From positions 18,602,501 to 18,666,500 of the forward strand of contig NC_068561.1 of assembly GCF_022201045.2 (NCBI RefSeq): a DNA stretch of 64,000 nucleotides, given 5' to 3'. Under the pieces are notes generated by a model, which searched no databases, was not told where the DNA came from, and saw only the letters and a program-made list of their open reading frames with translations. The DNA is from Citrus sinensis. Lineage: Eukaryota > Streptophyta > Magnoliopsida > Sapindales > Rutaceae. Shown piece by piece: positions 11,951-23,800 of the stretch (its first letter is position 1; every line of letters begins with the position of its first letter). Made by a program: the position numbers and the translations under genes.

Positions 11951-12841
11951 ATTGATTCTTTACCACACTATACTAGTACCATACATCTTCACCACTCCAT
12001 GTTATACTTTTGATTTTTGATTTTCCATTTTCATTTACCTTAATTTGTTATTTTTTCATTTTGAGTTTTGTTTTTTCTTACATGAGGTTTTCTCCTCCAT
12101 ATATATACGGATCCATATATACACACTATGATGTACATTTATTCGTATTAATTTATCAGATTTTTATTCAGGGTATGACAAATCTTCAATATGCTATTTG
12201 AGAGCTTCAACCTTTTTCTTGTTTCCTTCACAGATTTTGTTTGTAAAATTGTACATGGTAGTAAAAACTCTTTGAATTGCAATAAAAACCGGTAACGTTT
12301 CCGCTAAGGGATTCATCTGGGATTGAATATCAAAGACACAAAAACTACTTGGTCGGTCTGTGTCGGCGATGACTGTTAAAAGTACAAGTTACCCTCGTAC
12401 TTTCTTACATTTCTTACATTTTAAGCTTTGACTTTTGGCTGTTAAGCTATTTAAGGGGTTGGAGTCTTGGAGACGTTAACTTGAGCATTCAAGTCTCGAA
12501 GAAAAAGGTGTGCCCAAGCGGAAATTAAATGATTTCGACATCTAATGATCAAGAGTAGGGCCGCAGGAGCTTAATTGAATCATTTCATGGACGCATTTGT
12601 TGAAAATATGGGATCAGCCGCTTTATTACTTGCAGAAAGTTACACTAATACGAAAGACTTTTTAAGAAGCCGCTAAAAACTAGGTGATTGTAATCAATTA
12701 GGCCTTTTGAAAATGGACACTATTTACCAAAAACAACAGACGATCATGTAGAAAATTATCAGTACAAAACTGTTTACAGAGTATGATGGCACGACAGTAT
12801 AAGCTTGGAAGAAAAAGATAGCAGAACTGCCTTTCCACAAA
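11951..12841. other. Convergent intergenic region
   Basis: This lies between the stop codons of the NHL gene (+) and the Cactin gene (-). It should hold both 3' untranslated regions; an aataaaa-type polyadenylation-like signal occurs near 12280. No other feature was recognised. Confidence 0.5.
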
Positions 12842-15800
12842 TCACCGACGGTAGCGGTAGCGTTTGAAGTTGAAGTATACATGCAATATTCCACGTTCAA
12901 ACGTGCACTTGAATCCTTTCTTATGAGAATACTCCCATTCCTTGTTAACAATTTTGAATGCCTGTAATTTCAGGAAGACAAGCTTGTAAGTCGAGGGTAA
13001 TTTAATCATTGTACACAAAAATAAGACTACCAGATAGTTTGAGACAATAACTTACAATGTCCTCATATGGAGGCCCGGCATGGAACCTAATAATGCATGT
13101 CTCGCCATTGCTTCCATCTTTCTCAATTGTGTATGTCGGAGCCTTCGTCTTGTCAACAAGGTCAGGGTAAAAGATATTGAACTTATATCCTTGCACAATT
13201 TTTGGCGGCGGGTTGTCATGGTCATAGTGAGTCTGATTATATTTGTTCCACTCGTATCCAGTGTGCACACGGTTGAAATATTTCGGTTTTCTAGGCCGGT
13301 ATTTATCATGCCACCAATACACCTGCATTTGGGATTTTTGTAAGCAAATCGCACTATCTTATAACAACTTAGTAGAGGAAGATGAGCAGAATGGATGATA
13401 AGCCCAACCTGTGAGTCCAGGTTAACTTCTGCACCAGACCCAAATACTGCATCCCCTTCTTCCATGGCTCCCATAGCTTTCATGGCTTTCAGTTCAAAGT
13501 TATCATCTGACGGAGTTGGCTTTGATGCCATAGCTTCTTGAATTCGTCTTTGCTGGTCTTCCAAAACTGCAATTCGTTTACGCTCCTGTTGATATACAAG
13601 TAGTGACATGGTTAAACATTCAAGCTGCTTTTTAACTCATAAGCTTCCCAAATAGACAATAGGCATTGTATCAGACAAGTTACCAGTAAAGCCCTATCCT
13701 CATCAGGGTCAATAGCTTCTTCATCATCATCACCATGTAATAATTCTGGTGAAAATGATCCAGCCTCTTTCTCTGCCTCTTGAGTGTCCTCCAATACAGG
13801 TTCTGGAGAGAAATTTCCAGCATCTACACGTCAAAGAAATATTAGCCAATGACTTTAGATGCAATAACCTTAAAAAGAATCCAGAATTTTACCATAGCTA
13901 ATAAAGATATGCATACCATTGTCATCATGCTCAATAACCTCTGCTTCAGGCATTGAATCAAGATCGGTTTCGAATTTTGCAACCTCCGAAGGTTGCTCGA
14001 GGCGTTGCAGATGCTTACGCAGCATTTTAGCATGTATTTCCTTCAAACAAGCCTATAATTGCAGCTAGTTAGTAGTGAGGTCCAGAACAAGTTGCACATT
14101 ACATAGAAAAATCATTTACAAAGGTTGAGAATGAGTACCTTTGCCTTATATATATGAAGCCGTTTAAGAATGGCTTCCCAGTACTCAACCACCTTGGCTG
14201 TGCCGGCACGCATCTGCAACTCTATCTTGGTTTGTAATGCCTCAAGTTCCTTGTGAGTCTTTCCGTCCAAAAGATTCCTGACATCTGCTTCAATGCTAGA
14301 ATGCAACCCCCTCTCTTCTGCAAGCAACTCCGCAGGAGGTTGTTCCCCACGGACTCGAGCTCGATCTAGTGCATCCTTCTTCCGCGCTTCAGCTAATTCC
14401 CAATCACAAACCACCATAAGCGCCTGTTGAATTAATTACACATGTCAAAGCACCATCCATGTGACATTCATATCTTATTTTCACAACTACCCGCAATTAT
14501 TTTCAATCAACATCAGGTGCCAAATACAATAATCATGGCCATAATCTTCTGATAGGAATCTTCTGATAGGTTAGCGATCATGAGAAATGGTCTTAAAGAA
14601 GAGTATGACCAAAAGGAAAAACGTCAGATTTTGGAGACATTCTAAATTTTCAAATTGACAAAAACCTTATCCTAGATGATTATGGGTCAACAACATAAAA
14701 CCTATCCTATTATGTTCTCATCCCAGGAGTGACCATTATGTACAGAATATCAAAGTCTAGAATGGTAGCAAGATAGAAAGTCTGTAAACAAAGATATTTC
14801 TAGCTGTCTGTCAGCAAGGAACATCTCTACTCAACAAGAGCAAAAGAGTGAGAAAGGATAATACCTCCCAATACTCTACATGAGTTGGTGTTGCCCTGTC
14901 CAAATCTAAATACATTTTGATATCATCACGAAGCTCTTCCATCTCTTTTACTGTCAAGCCCTATATTAAACAATACAAATCAAACACCAACATGAATAGT
15001 CAGAAAACATAGCTAATGCATGTTTGTTAAAAAAATTATTAAATCAAAATTGAGGTTACAACAAATAATCACCTTGAAAACCATGTATGGTTCATTTATT
15101 TCTATGTCTAAATCATCCGAGCCACTAAGGTGCTTGCACAAAACATCAATTGGCTTCAGACGACCTTCACGCAGTCTAATCTCTGACCTGACTTTGCTTT
15201 GATCAAAATGAAACTGTAGAATGAAAATATTAGTATTGGATCAAATAAAAAATAATTTTGAAAATGAACAGTAATTGAAACTCGGCAACAAACCTCCTCC
15301 TCTTTCTTTTCCCAGTCCTGGAACTCAGCACGAGCACGTTCTCTAGCCAACAGTGCCTGCAGAAGGATGTAATTAACCAAGCCAAAATACATCCAAATAG
15401 GAATATAGATAACTCCAACGTAATAAGCCATGAGATATTTCTCTTGAAAACACACTCTACAAGAAAAGCTTTACCCTAACAAAGGACTAAACTCACCATT
15501 TCCTCCTCATGTCGTGCTTTTTCAAGGGCTCTTTCTTCTCTCCTTTTTTTAACCTTTTCAATTTCTGCCTGCATCAAGAATGGATGATGAATAAATTGAA
15601 ACACTAAACTAAAAAAACTAGTGATACCGATTACTAAATTATGAAATCACTAGAATTTGGAATGGTTTAGGACAACAAAGAATTTAACAACTTGAAAACA
15701 AAAGAAAACACACAAAATTCATCGATTACCGCAAGCTGAGAAGTTAAAAATTAATTGAGATATACATACCATCCTTTCTCTCTGTCTCTTTTTCTCTGCT

Positions 15801-16710
15801 TTAACAGAAAACTCTTCAAGGGGCACACCTTGAGAAACATCTCGCTCTATCTTTTTTCGCCATACAAATCTGCAACACACAGATTATGACTTGTTTATAT
15901 TCAATAAAAAATAGAAGAAAAAAATTCTGCCCTCAATTTGTGATTATTTCAAATCCATTAGGCATTAGCCATCAGTACAGTAGTTTTACCATTAAGAATG
16001 CATTGAAGACAAACATGATCAATTTCATAAATTGGAAACATGTAGTCTGGACTAGTTATGATCATCAGCGCAACCTTCAAATGCATTAAAAGGAGAAAAG
16101 AAAAACAAAAGGCCATTCAAGACAAAATATAAAGAAAACATACCTCTCATTGAGATTGGAGTCACCAAATGGATTTGAATCATTAGAATAACCAGAAACC
16201 TTTTGCGCCCTCAATTTCTTTGCAACTTTTGCCGCCTGCACAATTGAAAATTACAAGAGCAGTAAATAAATTGAGTGAAACAATATAGTAAAATAAAATC
16301 CAACAAAAATAATCAAAATACTAAACCTTTCTTTGTGCTTTCTTAGCTAAATACTCAGCGATTTCCTCTTCAGTAATGTTCCTTGAAGACTTCCGCTTTC
16401 TGCGGTCATGATCGCTCTCATTGCTATCATCATCAGAACTATCTGAGTCCCTACTGCGTCTGTTGCTTGTGCTTCTTCTTCTGTCATCCTCAGAACTATC
16501 TGATTCCCTGTCATGTCTATTCCTTTTACTCTTACTTCGTTCTCGGCGTTTGCGGGAGCTCCTTTCCGGTGACTCATCCGAACTGTTGTATGAGGCAGAC
16601 TTGGACTCCAGTTCAGATGATGAGTCATCGTATCTCCTTCTTTCACTTCGACTTCTTTTGGAAGAAGAATTCTCTCTCTTGCTCTTACTAGTCTTTAAAT
16701 GACTACCCAT
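12842..16710 (-). CDS. CACTIN: Splicing factor Cactin
   Basis: Cactin is a conserved eukaryotic nuclear protein tied to pre-mRNA splicing. Thirteen exons join in frame: 16710-16327, 16235-16144, 15869-15770, 15568-15497, 15356-15294, 15213-15073, 14960-14865, 14423-14139, 14052-13917, 13823-13684, 13585-13409, 13322-13056 and 12961-12842, giving 690 residues. Residues 1-128 are rich in Arg, Ser and Asp (RS-like, phospho-site rich). A charged, helical middle follows (EKVKKRREERALEKARHEEE, then the Cactin mid-region with HVEYWEALMVVCDWELAEAR). The C-terminal ~130 residues are the conserved Cactin domain, starting near YWWHDKYRPRKPKYFNRV and ending FERGILHVYFNFKRYRYRR, nearly invariant across eukaryotes. 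From memory the Arabidopsis homologue is At1g03910. An acidic Glu/Asp-rich insert (EEAIDPDEDRALL) precedes the last domain. The gene looks intact. Confidence 0.95.
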
Positions 16711-17289
16711 TTGACAGAAAACTGTTCAAGTTACAACCAGTGAGTGATAATTCAGAAAGTTCTACAGAACCTAAGCATGCAGAGAAGCCATAAAAGAGAG
16801 GCTCAATTCCTTGAATTTTTTTAACATTGACCACTTAAACTTCTAGGAGAAAAAAATACCTTTAAAAAGTTATGTATTCCTCTCGTAACAAAACCTTTTT
16901 GGGTGTTCGGGTATTCCTTTTTTCCCCTCTTTTGACAAAGACCTGCAATTTTGAAACTGTTGATGTTACCCAACGATCTTGCTTAATTAGTTGCTGGAAT
17001 TATCTTCAAATTTAAAAATCAATTATTTCCAATAAAATAAGAAAGAAATCTTTGAAAGGCACCAATTACAGTGAAGTACAATGGTGTTGAAAATCTCTAA
17101 TTCTCAATGAATTATAAATTCAAAACTTTATTATAAGTTTTACAACATAAACAGAACTTGTGAAAGCCACCAACTTGAACTTGGAAATTGGAAAACTTCA
17201 AAATTTGTCTACGGACAGTGAAGACGAAAAAGCGTTATATTATGCTATCAAACAAATAAAAAATAAAGAAAATGAAGACAACAACTCAC

Positions 17290-17560
17290 TGTCTCCGACT
17301 CTCCGGCGCGATGGAATCGGGCGAACCAGGCTGCGACGGCAACAGCTGGCGCTTGGCGACGAGGTGGCTGAATCACGATCTACCGTCTGCCCTCTGCCGC
17401 CCGCTAATTGAATCACGATCACCGGTGGTTGGATGGTGCGCGAGTGACAGCAGTGAGACTGAGAGAGAGACGCTGAGACCGGAGGGTGAGACGCGAGAGA
17501 CGGAGGGAGTTATAGAGAGGGGTTGCCTGCTGTGTTTAGGGAAATTAGGGATTAGAATTT
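17290..17560 (-). other. Putative 5' untranslated first exon of Cactin
   Basis: This island is markedly GC-richer than its surroundings and reads on the minus strand as a pyrimidine-rich leader (tctctctcagtctcac and similar). It ends at a GTGAGT donor just below 17290. An acceptor (aattgcag) lies near 16947, which would join it to the exon carrying the Cactin start. Open frames on both strands here start without strong context and match nothing I know. Leader-exon status is inference. Confidence 0.4.
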
Positions 17561-17599
17561 TAAATGTTAGGGAAATCATTTCCTTTGTTATCTATTTTT

Positions 17600-18260
17600 T
17601 TTTTTTAAGACAACTATTGCTCATTATATTTATACCACATAAATATCATATAAATTATTAAGATTTATTTATATCAATTTTATATGATACCATTTAAATT
17701 TTTAACTCTTTTAAATATTATTCATTATATTTATATTATATAAATTATTAAAATTTATTTACATTAATTTTAATATGACACCGTTTAAATTTTTAACTCT
17801 TTAAATTTTTAACTCTTTCAAATATTCGAGTATCGTTTAACTTTCATTTTAAGAAAAAGACTAACTTCATTGAGCTCTAAAATCCAAAAAAAAAACGGGG
17901 CTCGCACCACTTCTAGCCACTTGGGCGCCCAAGTGGTTCATTTACGTTATCCATTTAGATTTAGGTTTTGGCCTTTTTTCTTAATTAAACTTACGATAGG
18001 TTTGTGCACCGAATACAATCCATTCGGTTTGTGAAAATATAGTAATTCGATTTTACCTATTAAACCGAATCAAATAATTTTTATTTTTGATAAAAACTGA
18101 ATATCCAAACCATTTGGTCTATGAAAATATAAATAGTTTTATTTTATCTATTAAGCCGATCAAATAATTTTTTGAATTTCTCCTTAATTCAATAATATTT
18201 TAATTGTGTATCATTCGATTTAATCAATAATATATAATATTTGTATTAAAAATAATAATT
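17600..18260. other. AT-rich intergenic DNA with degenerate transposon-like motifs
   Basis: No gene is seen. Positions 18005-18180 contain repeated ccgaat/ttcggt motifs of the type found near plant hAT ends, but no paired terminus was found. Confidence 0.35.
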
Positions 18261-18264
18261 TAAA

Positions 18265-20125
18265 ATTTTATAAATTAACTTTGACCACCCTTAAAGTTTG
18301 AAGTAATTTCATTTAAATAATATATTTTATTTAAAATTACTTCTCAACCCTCCTTTAAATTCCTTTAAATTTGTAATGTGATAATCGTTTTTAAATAAAT
18401 CTTCCAAAATCTATTATCATTAAATATAAAATATAATATTAAGTAGGTTATTTAACACAAATTAAATAAATAAGTTGCAATGGTAAATTTAATTATATAT
18501 GAGATAACACTAATAAATAATACAACTAAGTATATATACTTAAGTAAATGTCATAGGTACATCAATAAACTCATTGGTAAGATTGCTTGTAACCTAAAAA
18601 AATACTTGATCACACATATTTTAATAACAATTAATATCTTATGTTAAAACACTCATTATTTTATATAATATTAAGGATATTTGTATAATTGATCATGAAT
18701 TATTTATTATTTTTAACACCCATTTAACATACTTATTCTTTAAATTTTTGTTTAGGATTTCTCTATAATATTGTATAAGTTTTTACAGCATTGATAATGG
18801 CATTGTTGTGGACTCTTGGAAGTTAGTGTTTTCATGTTTACCATTCATTTGATATAGTAAATAAAAAATTAGCTATTTAAATCATAACAAGTAATATTCA
18901 TGTTGCAAGTAAATATAGTTTTTTTAATTAATTGATAAAAGAAAATTTATATTATAATGGATAAAAATCCCACAATCAATGATGGGATCATTGGATTTAA
19001 TATTAGAATCTTCACCCTTAATTTAATTTTAATGGATAAGTAATTATGTAACAAGTAATTTGCAAGTTGTGATATTTCTTCACATTTTAAATTATTTTTT
19101 ATTTAATCAATTGATAAATATTTTAAATCACCAAAAAAAAGAAATACAAATAATTTTGGAATTAAAATTATTATGTATTAATTCTCTTACTTTACAATTT
19201 TACATTTTTTTACTTTTACATTTAGTATTAGAAAATATTTAATAGCATTAAAATAAATGTAATTAACAACTAAAGTTATTTCTATAATGCTTTATATAAA
19301 GATATGACATAAAGACTTATAATAATTTTTATTGTATGAATTTAATTACAAACCATTAATACCTAAACAATAATGATAATAAAAGGCATTGCAATAAAAT
19401 ATTTTATATATGTTTTATTAATAATACTATGTGAGTCACAACAAATGAGAAATATTTTATTCACCAATTATTATTGAAAAATATATATGGCTATATAACT
19501 ATATAGTGAGAAGTATTTTGATTTAAATTTTTAACAAAAAATTAAACTATTAATTTCATGCAATTCATTGGTGGAGGATATAACATTATGAAGTGTTACA
19601 TTGACTTTTAATATTAACTATTAGACTATGAGATATTAACGGCTCAAATATTGTGTCAAAATTTTAAGTTAAAGTATCCCAAACCATATCTTTATAATGG
19701 AAATATAAAAACATACAATGAATTTTTTTCTCATTTTGTCCATTAAATATTATTGGATGTAATATTTTATTTATTGTCACTATTACTTATCATAATAAAA
19801 GTAATGACTCTTAATAATATAAAAATTTTATAATTCCAATCAAAGGATAACAATAAACTAGTCTTTCATGATTCATAAACTAAAGTTAATTAAAAATATG
19901 TGTTAGATTAAACTTTTATAAAATTAACAAAGTGATGTTTAAAAAGGAATACAAATTCTTTAATTTGATGGAAATTTGAATTTAGTGGAAATTTAATTCC
20001 ATTGAATTTGGTCCAACTAAACAGTGAAAAATGAAAAAGAAATCAAAATTTTTTCCTCTCCCCACTCCTCTATCCCCAAACAAACATGGCCTAAGGGTGG
20101 TCACAGTTATTTTACAAAAAATATC
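18265..20125. mobile_element. Long-TIR non-autonomous element, copy 1
   Basis: The left end (18265-18760) is the inverse of the right end of copy 2 at 30385-30855: shared blocks include aataatatattttatttaaaa, tttaaatttgtaatg and tgtataattgatcatgaa. The core (about 18780-19930) is directly repeated at about 29090-30285, for example taagtaattatgtaacaagtaattt. The tip motif ctaagggtggtca marks the right end at 20092-20104, inverted as tgaccacccttaa at 18282-18294. Most of the right arm has been replaced by unrelated sequence (19940-20090). No protein is encoded. Confidence 0.6.
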
Positions 20126-20859
20126 CACCGCTTGAACTGTTAACAAACTGTTTACCCTTATTTTAATTTTTTTTTTCTTTAGCATAAATATTATATACCA
20201 TTGATTAAATCCAACAGTACACAATTAAAACATTATTAGAGGAACCCTGTTTTGATTTTATAAAAACCTAACTAAATGCTCAGCCCTGGTCAAGCTCTTA
20301 ATCTTTTCTTTTTTTTTTTCCGAGGAGGGTTAAGCTTTTAATCTTAAATTCCTATGAATAGTCAACTAAAAAATTACGATAAAACTCAAAGAACGAAACC
20401 AAACCGACCAGTCAGAGTCGGTTCATTTGGATGGACCATTATTGGTTCAATTTTTCTTTTTAATAAATTTAAAGTACTTGTAAAGCAGCATTATAACATT
20501 GATAGCATGCACTTTGCCCTGAATGTTGTTATGCTGTTGAGTGGTAGGATTATAGAGAATGTACATAGATTTTTAATAGGCGGACAAGGCATGGCTGACA
20601 CAGAATTATCTGCTTCCGAAGATTGATCATTAGCGAGGACAGGATTTCTGAGATAAAGAAATAGCAAAGCACTATTATCTAATAGTTTATGCCATTGAAA
20701 CTTGAAAATGAAGCAGAGATTATGTTGTGATACATTTTAAAATATATGCTCATTTCATATTTGATATTACAGTATCCGTGTTTCTTCTTCCCCCCCCCCC
20801 CCCCAAGTCTGACACAAAATGCACACACTCAGTTAGCAATAAGAAGCGGTTCACCTTGG
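20126..20859. other. Intergenic region downstream of NBS1
   Basis: This stretch probably contains the NBS1 3' untranslated region (minus strand, below 20860) and a homopolymer C run at 20791-20804. The open frame at 20354-20626 matches nothing I recognise. Confidence 0.4.
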
Positions 20860-23800
20860 TTATTTACGAGAAAGGAGTCCATAAATGGTACCAGCTACTC
20901 CACGCCGTTTACCCTACATAATTTAACAAAAGGAAAGCAACTTCTTAAAATTGCACTCTTCCCATATATGAAAAATAGGTGACAATGCTCACCTTTGCAC
21001 TGTTAAACATGTCCTCAGCAAGAGCTTCCATTTGCTTTCTCTTTTTCTCTTCTTTCATAGACACGGCCATTTCCTCAGTCCCATTGTCAGAATCTCTATC
21101 ATTATAAAACAAACTCAAATAAACATATTATATGAAGTTCTGACTACAGTTCAAGAATCAGATTGAGTAGAGGAACATGGATCTTACTTATATGGGTACT
21201 TTGAAAATGGAATAAGGCTGCTGAAGCTATTCCCTGATTGAATATTTGTCTACAAAACCATTAAAAATTTTTGAAAAAGAGGGGGGGAAAAAGAAAAAAG
21301 AAAGAAAGAAAAAGGCATCAGGCATCTTGTAATAGAAAGAACTCAGAAACAAGATATCTAGATGCATGCAAAATGATAAATAAAAAAAAATGCTCAACAT
21401 ACAATGACTCCTAGATTGGCCAGTCATGAACTTTGCAGAGGATTTCAAGCAAAAGGGGTAGATTGGAGAATAATAATACAAGGAAACGGAAACCGACACG
21501 TATGAATTTCTGAGAAACGCCACATTTTTTGGTCTAATTTAGAGCAGAATGCATGGTTTGGCATGGAATGGAAAATTTCAAGACAATACCTTTCTGAAGC
21601 GTTTGAAATTTAAGACTCCATTGTTTGCTGTAGAGCTGATGGTGGAAGCTACATTCAGATCTCTAACAACTAAATTTTGGCTGTAAATGATATCTGAATT
21701 TTCACGTTCCAGATCAGCCTTCTCTCTGCTTGTAGTCATACAATTGTTTCCATCTCTGAAGCCTGTACCACGACGATCCTCCGATCTGTTTGCAATACTG
21801 TTGCTTCCATCTCTAAAGCCTGCACAATGACTATCCTCTAATCTATTTGCAGTACAACTGTATCCATCTCCAAAGTCTGCACCATGACTAGCCTCTGATC
21901 TGTCTGCTCCATGGATATCGGCTGATCTATATGCAATACTACTGTTTCCATCTCTAAGGCCTGTTTCATGCTGATTATCGGATCTATTCACAGCATGATT
22001 GATGGATATTTCCTCTTTGCTTAGATATGTGGGGGCTTCCTCATTATCGACAGCAGCTGTTGCATGACCTGGTGATGTTTCTTCTTCTGTTTCAGCATCA
22101 GAATCAGCTACCACGGTCTCATCCGTTGAGCATGAAGATGAAATGAGTACTGCAAAAGTGCAGACATAAAAGGTTATTACCTTGTTATGACAAAATAAAG
22201 AAAAGCTTGATCGCAATTTATAAAAAGCAGTTAAAGATTTCTGTCAAAGAACCACTGAGCCTTAGTCCAGTGGCTAGAGCCACTCCCTCACAAGTGTGAG
22301 GGAAGTGGTTCGAACCCCACAGAAACATTGTGGGGGTTTAATTTAAATTTCCTTCCTCATCTCTTGAGTGAAGGTTGAAGTCCCCTCGAATATCAGAGAG
22401 GATTAAAATCTGGGCTGTGCTATATAAGAGTTTATGTAAACTAATCCCAGTTATTATGTGATTGTAAATACTAGTTGTAGTATCATGTAATATGTTGTAT
22501 CATGAACAATAGTCTCGTATAATTAAAAAAAAAAAAAATTGCTGTCAAAGATCACGAAAGAGAGTTAAATAAGTGCACAAAATAAAGTTATATTGATTTA
22601 CGCAACCAAAATAAATATGGGTTCAAATAAAGAGATATCGTTGTCAATACCATGTAACGTTAAATCTTCTGAATGTTAAGAAACTTATAAATCAAGTAAT
22701 CACAAGATGTGCCTGTAGTATTACTTCGGTTAACCAAGACGCAAGGTTCAAATACCTAGAAGATACTGAGAATGCATTACTGCATTTCTAGTTGCCAATA
22801 GCATATGTTAGTTAATCAAGAAGCAAGACTTATATATCTTGAATAAAATAATCATTTACCTGGTGGTGATGGTGATATCAATACAGACGGATCCAGATGT
22901 CCAGATAAAACAGCACATATCAAATCTTTTTCATTCACTCTAGATAGTGAACTGAGTTTGAGGATTGACTTAGAACAATCTTCTGACTTTCTTGGTAGGA
23001 CATACACCACACTGTTATGTTCTACACACTCCGAGTCCTACATCAAATTATTTTCTAAAAGATATTAGATGATAAATATCTCAGAAAATGTGCGTCTTCT
23101 GTGTGAACAAGTCAAGGAAGATTGAAACAGAATCCATGACACTGATTATCACATCTCTTTCCATGTTGCTGACAGTTATTGAACATATATATATATATAT
23201 ATATAAACCTCAATATTCTTGTGTTCAAATCCCACCACAAGAAGAATCAAAATATTGCAAATGTTTGTTGCAGTGATTATGATTATATTTGTTTGTCATC
23301 CACATTCTTTACATGCAAGCATGGTATGTTTATATATGTGAAGAGCAAGAATCACCTACCTGGCTACTTGGACAAAAACTCTGAATGGAGAGAGACTTTG
23401 CACCACTCACCTCCAACAGCGACTGCAATTTATCCCCATATTTATACTGCAAGCAAACCACGGATAAGTAGTTTTGCAAATAATACAAGACACATTAAAA
23501 TCTTTCTAAAGATATGATAGATCAATGTAGATTACACTTAAAAAGAAAATAGAATTTTCGTTAAATCTCCCTAAAAGATCAACAAGTTATGTTATTATGG
23601 CGCAACCAAAAGTTAATCATTGACAATATATGTTAAACATGTGAGGTGTGCACTACATTTGAATTTTGATTTTTAGTGGTTAACCAAAAAAAAGTACAGA
23701 TATATCAAAATTAAAAGAGTTTGAGATAAAGTTCAAAATCTTCTAAACAACTGTAGGAGTAAAAATATCACCTTGATTGATGAATCCAATAGAAAGGTAT

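Noticed and set aside
16383..16702. Long Leu/Ser- and Cys/Phe-rich frames on the + strand
   Set aside because: They are antisense shadows of the Ser/Arg-rich Cactin exon 1.
17160..17661. Frames on both strands upstream of Cactin
   Set aside because: The island is better explained as a pyrimidine-rich untranslated first exon of Cactin ending in a GTGAGT donor.
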